64,000 nucleotides of DNA from Marinilongibacter aquaticus (lineage in GTDB: Bacteria; Bacteroidota; Bacteroidia; Cytophagales; Spirosomataceae). The DNA is taken from positions 3,187,501 through 3,251,500 of the forward strand of contig NZ_CP083757.1 of assembly GCF_020149935.1 (NCBI RefSeq). Reading direction: 5' to 3'. The notes beneath the pieces are model-generated. The model did no database searches, had not been told where the DNA came from, and saw only the letters and a program-made list of their open reading frames with translations. Positions 1 through 8,643 of this stretch are shown here, in pieces; the stretch's first letter is position 1, and each line of letters opens with the position of its first letter. Both the position numbers and the translations under genes were made by a program.

Positions 1-1989
1 TGGAAGAGCAGAGCTCACGTCAGTACGGTCAGAGAAGTCCAAGAAATACGTGTCTTTGTAGCCCAAAGAAACTGATCCGTAGTAACCATTCACTTGCTTT
101 TGCAACAATTCTTCACTTGGAAGAGGTACTTTGTTGGTTGAGTTCGAAATGGCATAAAGGCCTGGTACGGCCAAGCCACCAGAAGTAGACTGCGTAATAC
201 GCTCACGATCGTTTGTACGGATGTTAATACCCAACAAACCAGTCAAGCTTAGGTCGTCATTGAAACGTTTTTGGAAGTTACCGATCAAATCGTAGTTCAT
301 CTCCCTGTTGGTGATGTCTGTTCTTTGGTAACCAGATTGCTCGTCGTTGTTTTGCAAACCAAACTCAGCAGCGATCGAACCTACGGCTCTACGCTCTTCT
401 CTTAGTTCGGTGTAGGTATCCATAGTCACACGGCCCATCAAGCTGAACCAGTCAGTGATTTTGTATGTAAGGGCAGCGTTACCGAAGATACGGCTTCTGT
501 TATCAGAGTTGTAGTTCTCGTAACGTGTCCAGTAGGGGTTATCCCAGAAAATAGGACCTGTGTTTCCACCAGAAGGGTTCGACATGTTCCATGTTACGTT
601 GCGGCCAGTCAAGTTGTAGAAATACTCTTGTCTTTTCACGTCAACGTTTGTTTCCCACCACTGACGGAAGTTCGTCATGATGTTGTCGGTATAACCAGTA
701 GAGAAACGACCTACAGTAGCTTGGTTTACGTAGTTGGCGGCCACAACGGCTGTCAAACGCTTACCAAAGTTGTAAGAAGTGTTCAAGCTAAGGTTATGTC
801 TCTTCTGCGATGAGTTTGGAAGAATGTCCTTGTCATCGAAGTTGGTGTAGTTCACACGGAACGCACCTTGATCGTTACCGCCATTCAAAGCGATAGAGTT
901 GTTCCAAATTGTTTGTGTTTGGAAGAATGAATTTGGATCGTTCTGTGCAGCAACCCATGGCATAGGCTGACCGTAGTGCTCAGATTCAGGCACAAACGAC
1001 TCCCACTGATAAACAGGGCTGCCATCGAAAGCACCACCGTAAGAACCATCTTCGTAAGTTGGAGCTACATTGTCTACAACGCCATCACCGTTTACATCTG
1101 CGTTGTCGAATGCACCACCTTCAGCACCATAGTAGAAAGGAGCATATCCTGCACCGTAGTTCTTTTGGTACTGCAAAAATGTGCTTTTCAAAATTTTACC
1201 GGTTGTCAAAGTGCTAGAAAGGCTTACACCGATACCTTTTCTGCTTTTACCTTTTTTGGTAGTCACCATGATAACACCGTTGGCACCACGTGAACCGTAA
1301 AGAGCGGTAGCAGCCGCACCTTTCAACACAGAGATGTTTTCGACATCTTCAGGGTTGATATCGGAAGAGGCGTTACCGTAGTCGTATCCACGACGGCCGT
1401 TCGCTTGGTTCGCAGTGTTTCCTACATAGTTCGAGATAGGCACACCATCTACTACAAACAAAGGCTGGTTGTTACCAGTCAATGAGTTGTTACCACGAAT
1501 TTTAATGTTCGTAGAACCACCCATAGTTGTAGTTTGGCGAATCTGAACACCAGACACTTTACCAGAGAGTGAGTTTACAAAGTTTTGGGATTTAACGGTA
1601 GAAACGGCATCGCCTCCGATTTCCTGAACCGCATAGCCCAAAGATTTTTTCTCTCTAGAAACACCCAATGCAGTAACCACTACCTCGGATAGCTGATTGG
1701 CATCCGATGTCATTTCTACATTGATCACATTTGCATTCCCTACGGTGATAGATTGGGAATTCATACCCACAAATGAAAAAATAAGGGTAACGCCTTTTTG
1801 CGTGGCAATTTTGTAGCTGCCCTCGGCGTCTGTGGTAGTACCTTGCGTGGTTCCCTGAATTGTAACGGACACGCCCGGAAGACCGATGCCGTCGTCAGCT
1901 GAGGTAACCTTACCAGAAACTTCCATGGATTGGGCATAAGTGAAGATACTTAAGCCAACCAAACACATGGTTAATAAAAATTTCTTCAT
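1..1989 (-). CDS. SusC/RagA-family TonB-linked outer-membrane receptor (N-terminal part, runs off the window)
   Basis: Outer-membrane TonB-dependent receptor, normally paired with a SusD-like lipoprotein to import glycans or peptides. 663 codons are visible and the C-terminal barrel lies beyond position 1. The protein starts MKKFLLTM with a signal peptide ending near residue 19 (YAQ). A carboxypeptidase-regulatory-like domain follows (about 22-100), then a TonB-box-like EVVVTALG, a plug domain, and the family signature around DVENISVLKGAAATALYGSR that leads into GVIMVTTKKG. The start at 1989 is the only one that leaves the signal peptide intact. No SusD partner is visible because downstream sequence is outside the window. 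Substrate cannot be told. The gene stands alone behind a 500-bp upstream region, so it probably has its own promoter. Confidence 0.93.
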   Translation of the reverse strand, partial: MKKFLLTMCLVGLSIFTYAQSMEVSGKVTSADDGIGLPGVSVTIQGTTQGTTTDAEGSYKIATQKGVTLIFSFVGMNSQSITVGNANVINVEMTSDANQLSEVVVTALGVSREKKSLGYAVQEIGGDAVSTVKSQNFVNSLSGKVSGVQIRQTTTMGGSTNIKIRGNNSLTGNNQPLFVVDGVPISNYVGNTANQANGRRGYDYGNASSDINPEDVENISVLKGAAATALYGSRGANGVIMVTTKKGKSRKGIGVSLSSTLTTGKILKSTFLQYQKNYGAGYAPFYYGAEGGAFDNADVNGDGVVDNVAPTYEDGSYGGAFDGSPVYQWESFVPESEHYGQPMPWVAAQNDPNSFFQTQTIWNNSIALNGGNDQGAFRVNYTNFDDKDILPNSSQKRHNLSLNTSYNFGKRLTAVVAANYVNQATVGRFSTGYTDNIMTNFRQWWETNVDVKRQEYFYNLTGRNVTWNMSNPSGGNTGPIFWDNPYWTRYENYNSDNRSRIFGNAALTYKITDWFSLMGRVTMDTYTELREERRAVGSIAAEFGLQNNDEQSGYQRTDITNREMNYDLIGNFQKRFNDDLSLTGLLGINIRTNDRERITQSTSGGLAVPGLYAISNSTNKVPLPSEELLQKQVNGYYGSVSLGYKDTYFLDFSDRTDVSSALP

Positions 1990-2491
1990 ACAGTTTTTTT
2001 TTAAGGTTTTTGATCGTAAGAATTAGAAGACGCCAAATTAAAAAATGTTAAACAGCATTCTAATCCTTGATTAAAAAGAATTAATACATTATAAACAGGG
2101 TACAATAATATATCATTTTAATGTAATTTCAAACGAAAATGATATGTATGCATACTTTTAATATCGAATTCTGATTATCTGCGGCTTAAATGAAATGTAT
2201 ATGTAAATTCTCTGTTAAATTATGGTAATGAATTTGTATGTCCGCCTTGGCGTTTTGCAGCCAAATAATATTTGGAATTGACCGAAAATAAAAAGAGGGC
2301 GGGCCTCCTACAGGAGGCCCGCCCTCTTTTTGAAAAGGCATAGGAAAAAGAATTACGATCTTGAGCTTAAAGTCTACTTTTCGAAAATCCTTTTGTCCGT
2401 TAAAACGAGATAAAAAGAAGCCTTTGCCTTATTTAATGCAATTAATCCAATTCTTTTCCTTTTATCCGCTAAAACCCCAAACCTACAAATG
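1990..2491. other. Intergenic region: susC upstream DNA plus terminator
   Basis: AT-rich stretch of about 500 bp without a credible gene. Its left part must hold the promoter of the SusC gene on the minus strand. Only an imperfect -7 box is visible (CAAATTAA on the plus strand near 2034, one mismatch). A 10-bp palindrome, gtatgcatac, lies at 2146-2155 and has no clear partner. The right part holds the strong hairpin at 2291-2331. Short open frames here overlap the end of the SDR gene in other frames and show no family resemblance. Confidence 0.6.
2291..2331 (-). terminator. Strong intrinsic terminator, bidirectional in form
   Basis: A 15-bp perfect GC-rich stem (arms 2295-2309 and 2312-2326, very small loop) is flanked by an A-run on the left and a T-run on the right. 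Read on the minus strand it ends the SDR transcript before the SusC gene. Confidence 0.85.
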
Positions 2492-3280
2492 CTATTTAGG
2501 GGCTTGCTTTTGGACAATTTTGGCCAATAATTTGGGGAAGAACCTTTTGATGTATACGCCAAGAATTTCTTTCCCGCCGATATAAACCTCATTCTTTCCC
2601 GAGCTGATTGCCCGATATATTTTTTCGGCACACTTCTCCACTGGCATTCCGCTGGCCTGATTTTGGTCCATTTGCCCATATTGCGTACCGTCGGAAGACA
2701 GGGCATTTTTCGAGATGTCTGTTTGTATATAGCCCGGGCAAATAATGGTGACGCCTATATTGTTTTTATAGACTTCGGCTCTAAGGGCATCGAAAAAGCC
2801 ATGCAAACCAAATTTTGCCGCGGCGTATCCAGATCTTCCAGGGGTAGCCACATGTCCTGCCACGCTGCTGGTCACGGCAATTTTTCCTGAATTTTGTTTC
2901 ACCATGATGGGCAAAACACTCTTGGTGAGGGCAATGACGCTGAGCAGGTCTATATCAAGCAAACGTTTGTAAACCGAGAGTTCGGTTTCTTGAACAAAGC
3001 TTCTTTGAGAAATGCCGGCATTGTTATACAGCACATCAATGCGTCCGAAATGGGCGTATACTTTTTCGGTTAGTGTCCCGAAATTGTCGTAATTGGCGGC
3101 ATCCATGGGCAGTACGAGCACATCTTCATCGGGTAGTCCGGTTTCTTTCTTTACACGCAAGAGTTCATCTTCTCTTCGCGATGAAAGTACCAATCGATAG
3201 CCAGATTTTGCAAATTGATACGCCGTGGCTTCTCCTATTCCAGAGGAGGCTCCGGTGATCCAAATTACTTTTTTGTCCAT
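2492..3280 (-). CDS. SDR-family NAD(P)-dependent oxidoreductase
   Basis: Short-chain dehydrogenase/reductase of 262 residues, the usual size for classical SDRs. Visible features are the cofactor motif TGASSGIG at residues 9-16, a downstream NNAG motif, a catalytic serine in VTSSVAG, and YAAAK as the catalytic Tyr/Lys pair. It resembles the DltE/YqjQ-like SDR group but the substrate is unknown. I chose ATG 3280 (MDKKVIW) because the eight residues before it in the longer frame are not SDR-like and would crowd the nucleotide-binding strand. It lies 76 bp downstream of secA but a terminator-like hairpin separates them, so it may rely on read-through or on an unrecognised promoter. Confidence 0.9.
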   Translation of the reverse strand: MDKKVIWITGASSGIGEATAYQFAKSGYRLVLSSRREDELLRVKKETGLPDEDVLVLPMDAANYDNFGTLTEKVYAHFGRIDVLYNNAGISQRSFVQETELSVYKRLLDIDLLSVIALTKSVLPIMVKQNSGKIAVTSSVAGHVATPGRSGYAAAKFGLHGFFDALRAEVYKNNIGVTIICPGYIQTDISKNALSSDGTQYGQMDQNQASGMPVEKCAEKIYRAISSGKNEVYIGGKEILGVYIKRFFPKLLAKIVQKQAPK

Positions 3281-3296
3281 TTTGTATGCTGTTTTA

Positions 3297-3334
3297 CAAA
3301 ACAAGGATTACGCGTTCGGCATAATCCTTGTTTT
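3297..3334 (-). terminator. Intrinsic terminator downstream of secA
   Basis: Inverted repeat with arms AAAACAAGGATTA (3297-3309) and TAATCCTTGTTTT (3322-3334) around an 11-12 nt loop. On the minus strand the second arm runs into TTTTG, giving a short U-tract after the secA stop codon. Confidence 0.7.
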
Positions 3335-3356
3335 TATATTTAATATCGAATCATTT

Positions 3357-6300
3357 CTAATCCACCAAAACGGCTTGTCCGTTGATTACATCCGCTTCCA
3401 CATATTTGAATTTCACGTCGCGTTTCACGCTGCCGTCTTTGTATTGCACATTTACGCGTTCGTTTCGGCTGGCCACTTTCTGCGATTTCACAGGCATTAC
3501 GGGGCCTTTGGCTTCAGAGTCGCTGTCGGCTCTGTTTGTTGAAAGCTCTGGTTTGTCCTGTTTTGGAGGGGCCACTTGCTGAAATCTCAATTCGACAATA
3601 CCGGCTTTCATCAAGAAAGAGATGGTATCGGCATTCACTTTGGTCAAGAAGTTCTGGAACAGTTCGACGGCTTCAAATTTGTAGATCAACAAAGGGTCTT
3701 TTTGTTCATAAGAAGCATTTTGTACCGATTGTTTCAGGTCATCCATATCCCGTAGGTGCTCTTTCCATTGTTGGTCGATCACGCCAAGTGAAATGGCCTT
3801 TTCCATTTCTTTGATCAACAACTTGCCGTTGGAATCAATGGTTTTGCTCATGTCGCAGAACACGGCGAGGTTTTTGGTGCCGTCGCCCACCACAGCCAAG
3901 AAGTGTTCGCCTTGCAATGCACTTCTGTCTTCCAGTACTTTTTGAAGAACAGGCAAAGTTTTCTGGGCAATGGCCTCGTTTTTCTGATCGTAATGAGCTT
4001 GGGCCAAATCGTAGAGCTTACTTTCTAGGCCACGGCCTCCGGCCGCGAATTCATCACGACTGATTTCTGGCTTAAAGCCCAATGTTTGCAAAGACCTTAC
4101 TTCGAATTCATCGTAATTGCCGCTGGCATTGGCGATCAAGGCGTGGCAAGTATCGTAAAGAATGTTGGCAATATCCAAAGAAAGGCGATCGCCATAAAGG
4201 GCGTTTTTCCTTCTTTTATATATAGTATCCCTTTGGATGTTCATTACATCATCGTACTCGATAAGGCGTTTACGCATACCAAAGTTGTTTTCTTCGACCT
4301 TGGTTTGTGCACGCTCGATGGAGTTGGTGATCATGGAATGTTGAATAACTTCGCCGTCTTCCATGCCCAGCTTATCCATGATTTTCGCCGTACGGTCTGA
4401 GAAGAACAAACGCATGAGGCTGTCTTCCAAGCTGACAAAGAATTGCGAGGAACCGGGATCGCCCTGACGGCCTGAACGACCACGCAGCTGGCGGTCAACT
4501 CGACGCGACTCGTGCCTTTCTGTACCGATAATGGCCAAACCACCGGCTCCCTTGCTTTCGGGTGTCAATTTGATATCCGTTCCACGTCCTGCCATGTTTG
4601 TGGCAATGGTTACTGTACCGGGCTTACCCGCCTCGGCTACAATATCCGCTTCACGGGCGTGTTGCTTGGCGTTCAATACTTGGTGTGGTATTTTCCGGAT
4701 GCTGAGCATTTTACTCATAATTTCCGAGTTCTCTACCGAAGTTGTACCCACTAATACGGGGCGTCCGCCTTCAACCAAGTCGTTGATTTCATCGGCCACG
4801 GCATTGTATTTCTCACGTACGGTTTTGTACACCTTGTCTTCAAGGTCTTCGCGTACTACTGGGCGGTTTGTCGGAATCGAAACCACATCCAATTTGTATA
4901 TTTTCCAGAATTCACCCGCTTCCGTTTCGGCGGTACCCGTCATACCCGCAAGCTTATGGTACATTCTGAAATAGTTTTGCAGTGTGATCGTCGCGTAGGT
5001 TTGCGTGGAATCTTCCACTTTTACGTTTTCTTTGGCTTCTACTGCTTGGTGCAAGCCATCAGACCAACGGCGGCCATCCATTACACGACCTGTTTGCTCA
5101 TCTACGATTTTCACTTTACCGTCAATCAACACATAATCCACATCCGTTTCGAAAAGACAATAAGCTTTCAACAATTGGTTTATGGCATGAATACGTTCGG
5201 CTTTTGTGGCGTAATCTCTTACAAGCTCATCTTTTTTCAAGATTTTTTCTTGCTCATCGATATCGCTTTTGTCAATCTCGTCGATTTTAACCGAAAGGTC
5301 GGGAATCACGAAAAAGTCGGGATCTTCGTCGTGGCCTGTGAGAAAATCAAGGCCTTTATCGGTAAGTTCAACAGACTTGTGTTTTTCATCGATGGTGAAA
5401 AAGAGCGGTTCGTCTGCTTGAGGCATCAATTTGTTATTCTCTGCAATGTGTATGGCCTCAGTGTCGAGCAATATTTTTTTGTTCCCGGTTTCAGAAAGGA
5501 ACTTGATCAACGGTTTGCTTTTCGGTAAACCTCTATATGCTCTGAAAAGAGGAAGGCCAGCTTCTTTCAGGTTGCCCTCTTTGATCAGTTTTTTGGCTTC
5601 GTTCAAATAATTGTTGGCCAAGGTTTTTTGGGCTTCCACAATTTGAGCCACACGTGGTTTCAGAGACATGTACAAAGCTTCGTCGCCTTTTTTGGCCATC
5701 GGTCCACTGATGATCAGCGGCGTACGGGCGTCGTCGATCAGTACTGAATCGACCTCATCGATCATGGCGAAGTGGTGTTTGCGTTGTACCAGCTCTTTCG
5801 GGCTGCTCACCATGTTATCGCGAAGGTAGTCAAAACCGAATTCGTTGTTTGTGCCGTAGCAGATATCCGCCGCATAGGCCGCTCTTCGGTCTTGAGAGTT
5901 TGGCTGATATTTATCGATACAGTCGCAAGTAAGGCCATGGAATTCAAAAATAGGGGCCATCCACTCGCTATCCCTTCGTGCCAAATAGTCGTTCACGGTT
6001 ACGATGTGTACGCCTTTTCCGGCCAGGGCGTTCAAAAAAGCAGGGAAAGTGGCCACCAATGTTTTACCCTCACCCGTTTGCATTTCGGCGATATTGCCTT
6101 TGTGCAGGGCCGCACCACCGATAATCTGTACATCGTAGTGGAGCATATCCCATTTGAGAAGGTTGCCCGCTGCACGCCATTCGTTTTTCCAATTGGCTTT
6201 GTCGCCTTCTATAATAATGTGCTCCTTTTTGGTAGCCAATTCGCGGTCCAGATGCGTGGCGGTCACTGTCAACTGGTCGTTTTCTTTAAACCTCTTGGCG

Positions 6301-6665
6301 GTTTCTTTCACGATGGCAAAAGCCTCGGGAAGTATTTCGAGCAAAACCACTTCAAGCTCTTCGTCCTCTTTCTCGGTGAGCTCGTCAATTTTCTTGAAAA
6401 TTCTCTCTTTCTCGTCGATGCCAAGCGAATTGTCGTTTTCGGCTTTTTCCTTAAGCTCGGCAATCTCGTCGGTGATTGGTTTTAGAGCCTCTTTGATTCT
6501 CTCTTTCAATGCCCAAGTTTTCGCTCTGAATTCATCGTTCGACAAATCGTGAAGCTTGGCATACTCTTCGTTTGTGGCAATCACATAAGGGGTCAGTTCC
6601 TTTACATCTTTTTCAGATTTGGTACCGAATACTTTTTTGATTCCCTTGGTTATTAATTTTAACAT
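3357..6665 (-). CDS. secA: Preprotein translocase ATPase SecA
   Basis: Motor ATPase that drives unfolded precursor proteins through SecYEG at the inner membrane. At 1102 residues it is about 200 longer than E. coli SecA, as in other Bacteroidota. Walker A is MQTGEGKT at 195-202, Walker B/DEAD is the DEVDSVLIDDARTP stretch, and the helicase motifs TNMAGRGTDI and QLRGRSGRQGD are intact. Extra sequence lies in the N-terminal coiled region (about 60-110) and in a charged insertion after ARTPLIISG. The C-terminus ends VINGQAVLVD and lacks the Cys-rich zinc motif that binds SecB in proteobacteria. The gene has a good -33/-7 promoter match 31 bp upstream and a terminator after it, so it is likely monocistronic. 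Confidence 0.98.
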   Translation of the reverse strand: MLKLITKGIKKVFGTKSEKDVKELTPYVIATNEEYAKLHDLSNDEFRAKTWALKERIKEALKPITDEIAELKEKAENDNSLGIDEKERIFKKIDELTEKEDEELEVVLLEILPEAFAIVKETAKRFKENDQLTVTATHLDRELATKKEHIIIEGDKANWKNEWRAAGNLLKWDMLHYDVQIIGGAALHKGNIAEMQTGEGKTLVATFPAFLNALAGKGVHIVTVNDYLARRDSEWMAPIFEFHGLTCDCIDKYQPNSQDRRAAYAADICYGTNNEFGFDYLRDNMVSSPKELVQRKHHFAMIDEVDSVLIDDARTPLIISGPMAKKGDEALYMSLKPRVAQIVEAQKTLANNYLNEAKKLIKEGNLKEAGLPLFRAYRGLPKSKPLIKFLSETGNKKILLDTEAIHIAENNKLMPQADEPLFFTIDEKHKSVELTDKGLDFLTGHDEDPDFFVIPDLSVKIDEIDKSDIDEQEKILKKDELVRDYATKAERIHAINQLLKAYCLFETDVDYVLIDGKVKIVDEQTGRVMDGRRWSDGLHQAVEAKENVKVEDSTQTYATITLQNYFRMYHKLAGMTGTAETEAGEFWKIYKLDVVSIPTNRPVVREDLEDKVYKTVREKYNAVADEINDLVEGGRPVLVGTTSVENSEIMSKMLSIRKIPHQVLNAKQHAREADIVAEAGKPGTVTIATNMAGRGTDIKLTPESKGAGGLAIIGTERHESRRVDRQLRGRSGRQGDPGSSQFFVSLEDSLMRLFFSDRTAKIMDKLGMEDGEVIQHSMITNSIERAQTKVEENNFGMRKRLIEYDDVMNIQRDTIYKRRKNALYGDRLSLDIANILYDTCHALIANASGNYDEFEVRSLQTLGFKPEISRDEFAAGGRGLESKLYDLAQAHYDQKNEAIAQKTLPVLQKVLEDRSALQGEHFLAVVGDGTKNLAVFCDMSKTIDSNGKLLIKEMEKAISLGVIDQQWKEHLRDMDDLKQSVQNASYEQKDPLLIYKFEAVELFQNFLTKVNADTISFLMKAGIVELRFQQVAPPKQDKPELSTNRADSDSEAKGPVMPVKSQKVASRNERVNVQYKDGSVKRDVKFKYVEADVINGQAVLVD

Positions 6666-6695
6666 TTTTGAATTCTTTAGGCTTATTCAAGACCA

Positions 6696-6728
6696 CAAAT
6701 TTACTACAATCAATTCGTTACCCGCAAG
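6696..6728 (-). promoter_or_regulatory. Bacteroidota-type promoter of secA
   Basis: On the minus strand TAAATTTG (6696-6703) matches the -7 consensus TAnnTTTG. CTTG (6725-6728) is one mismatch from the -33 TTTG at 21-bp spacing. The predicted start of transcription is about 25 nt before the secA ATG. Confidence 0.6.
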
Positions 6729-6802
6729 AATGATGCGGAGAATGAAAGCCTGCCAATTTGGCCGCTAAATTCTTGTTTTCATGCCAAAGTGCGACAGGCT
6801 GG

Positions 6803-7387
6803 CTAATCTTTATAGACCAAGACCACATTTTTTTGTGTCAGGTTTTCGAGCAGGGGTTTCAGTAAGTGCTCGGCGTTTTCTTTTGTTGTATTCAGGATGC
6901 CCGCACGTAAAGCCTCTTCTTTCAGTTGTTTTTCGGCCGATTTGTAAGCCTCTTCAAAAAGCAGGGCTTCGTTCATGAAAGCATTCTTTGTATCGTAAAC
7001 CGACGATTTGGAATGGTCGATTTTATAATGGCAGAGAACCGGCGGCGGCAGGTGCACAAATACGCTGTCCATTTTCACATCCACATCTGCTTCTTTCACC
7101 TCGGCAAGGTTTAAACAACCCACCGCTTCGCCGTATACAATTAGCAGTGCTCGCGGATCGGGCAAATAATCGCGGGTAAGTTTTTGATCTACAATATCTT
7201 TGAAATAAAATGAAGCGAGCTCCAGATTGCCCAAACTTCTCACTTCTTCCAAAACCATATTGTGCTTTGTTTCCGACGAAGTGATCGCAAAGGGGTTTTT
7301 CATGCTGGTGCTCGAAAAAAACCAAGCGAAGAAAACCAAGGCGATAAAGGCTATAGCTAGCAAGATTCTGTTTAAGATGTTTTTCAT
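6803..7387 (-). CDS. DUF4230 family protein with N-terminal membrane anchor
   Basis: 194-residue protein with a single N-terminal hydrophobic segment (about 6-25, ILLAIAFIALVFFAWFF) and then a soluble extracytoplasmic domain that resembles DUF4230. That family typically shows the pattern seen here: LVVYGEAVGCLNL-like strand, a VHLPPP turn, and a helical C-terminus rich in Lys/Glu. Function is unknown. I chose ATG 7387 (MKNILNRILL) over the in-frame start five codons earlier because it starts directly at the positively charged end of the anchor. It sits 137 bp upstream of secA on the same strand, but secA has its own promoter, so linkage is not implied. Confidence 0.75.
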   Translation of the reverse strand: MKNILNRILLAIAFIALVFFAWFFSSTSMKNPFAITSSETKHNMVLEEVRSLGNLELASFYFKDIVDQKLTRDYLPDPRALLIVYGEAVGCLNLAEVKEADVDVKMDSVFVHLPPPVLCHYKIDHSKSSVYDTKNAFMNEALLFEEAYKSAEKQLKEEALRAGILNTTKENAEHLLKPLLENLTQKNVVLVYKD

Positions 7388-7568
7388 AAGATTAATACTC
7401 AAGAAAGTGGTTGGTCTCTATTTAAAATGCATTTATTTTTGTACCCAGAAAACGATGACCCTGTTATGTTAAAAACGGAAAAAATTAAACTTTTTTGAAA
7501 TAAAACCGATTTAATTTAAACGTGAACTGCTGGAAAAGGTCACAAACGTAAAAATACAACGCGATACA

Positions 7569-8420
7569 ATGAAGCTCATACCGATCGAAAAGCGAAGTAA
7601 TCTCAGTAGGGAAGAGTTTATTGAGAATTACTTGAAACCCAAAAAGCCTGTCATTTTTACCGACTTGGTGAAAGATTGGCCTGCTACAGAAAAATGGACT
7701 TTCGACTGGCTTCGGAACACCCATGGTGATGTGGAAGTGCCTTTGATTGATAAGCATTACCATGATCCCGACAAGTATTTCCAAATTGCCAAAACCATGC
7801 GTTTTGGTGATTATTTGGACTTGGTAGAGAAGAACGAGCCCATAGATTTGAGGATTTTCTTGTTCGACATCTTCAAGAAAGTACCCGAATTGGCCAACGA
7901 CATTCGTTTCCCCACAATTATGGATGGCTTTATCAAAAGCTATAAATTCGTATTCTTTGGAGGACGCGATTCTGTGACCAATCTGCATTACGATATGGAC
8001 TGCTCGAATGTATTTTTGACGCAGTTTCAAACGCGTAAAAAGCTGATTCTGTTTGCTCCCGATCAAAGTAAAAAACTATACCATCACCCATATACGGTGA
8101 TGAGTCACTTCGATCCGGAAAACCCAGATTACGATAAATTCCCTGCGGCACGAGATTTGGAAGGCTACGAAGCGGTTTTCGAACACGGTCAAACGGCCTT
8201 CATTCCTTCGCTTTGGTGGCACCATATCCGCTATGTAGATGGCGGTTTTAGCTTGGCTTTGCGTGCAAACGATTCGATATTTACTTTTGTGAAAGGAGGA
8301 TACAATTTGGCCAGACATCAGATTGTAGACAGAGGAATGACAAAAATGTTGGGTGCACGCTGGAAGAACTGGAAAGAAACCAAAGCTGCAGAAAGAGCTT
8401 TGGATGATATTGAGGCCTAG
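7569..8420 (+). CDS. Cupin-like (JmjC-related) Fe(II)/2-oxoglutarate oxygenase domain protein
   Basis: 283-residue cytosolic protein of the cupin_8/JmjC-like family, related to FIH-type hydroxylases. The metal-binding HxD lies at His140/Asp142 (NLHYDMD) and the distal His is in SLWWHH at about 218. The N-terminus (KPVIFTDLVKDWPA) matches the strand-helix that opens this fold. Members hydroxylate protein side chains or small molecules using Fe(II), O2 and 2-oxoglutarate, but the substrate here is unknown. A basic 2OG-binding residue is plausible at Lys158/Lys159 but unproven. The gene is alone on the plus strand between two minus-strand genes and ends in a clear terminator. Confidence 0.85.
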   Translation: MKLIPIEKRSNLSREEFIENYLKPKKPVIFTDLVKDWPATEKWTFDWLRNTHGDVEVPLIDKHYHDPDKYFQIAKTMRFGDYLDLVEKNEPIDLRIFLFDIFKKVPELANDIRFPTIMDGFIKSYKFVFFGGRDSVTNLHYDMDCSNVFLTQFQTRKKLILFAPDQSKKLYHHPYTVMSHFDPENPDYDKFPAARDLEGYEAVFEHGQTAFIPSLWWHHIRYVDGGFSLALRANDSIFTFVKGGYNLARHQIVDRGMTKMLGARWKNWKETKAAERALDDIEA

Positions 8421-8442
8421 TCTTCAAAAAAACACAGAAGAT

Positions 8443-8474
8443 AGCCCCTTTGAAATTTCAAAGGGGCTTTTTTT
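8443..8474 (+). terminator. Intrinsic terminator after the cupin-like gene
   Basis: Perfect 13-bp stem agcccctttgaaa / tttcaaaggggct (8443-8468) followed directly by seven T residues. Confidence 0.9.
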
Positions 8475-8587
8475 ATTCAAACAACCCGACTAATTGAAAA
8501 CTTGATCCGTGTACTATTCTATTCAATAGCAAAGGAAGGAATAGCAAGTTTTAAAAACGGTAACATAGGTTACAGAAGAGTGGAAAT

Positions 8588-8621
8588 AAAAAAAGGGGGA
8601 GCTTTGAAAAGCTCCCCCTTT
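8588..8621 (-). terminator. Intrinsic terminator after the NIPSNAP gene
   Basis: Stem aaagggggagct / agctcccccttt around a TTGAAA-type loop. On the minus strand it runs into a T-run (the A-run at 8588-8594 on the plus strand). Confidence 0.85.
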
Positions 8622-8643
8622 GCCTAAAATGGATTTGAAAATT

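Noticed and set aside
2146-2155. 10-bp palindrome gtatgcatac upstream of the SusC gene
   Set aside because: Short, isolated and in AT-rich DNA, so chance occurrence is likely. No regulator gene is adjacent.
2374-2706. 110-codon open frame overlapping the end of the SDR gene
   Set aside because: Out of frame with the SDR protein, which already ends normally. It reaches into intergenic DNA without homology.
5772-6485. 237-codon open frame on the plus strand
   Set aside because: Antisense to secA. The residues look like the reverse complement of conserved SecA codons.
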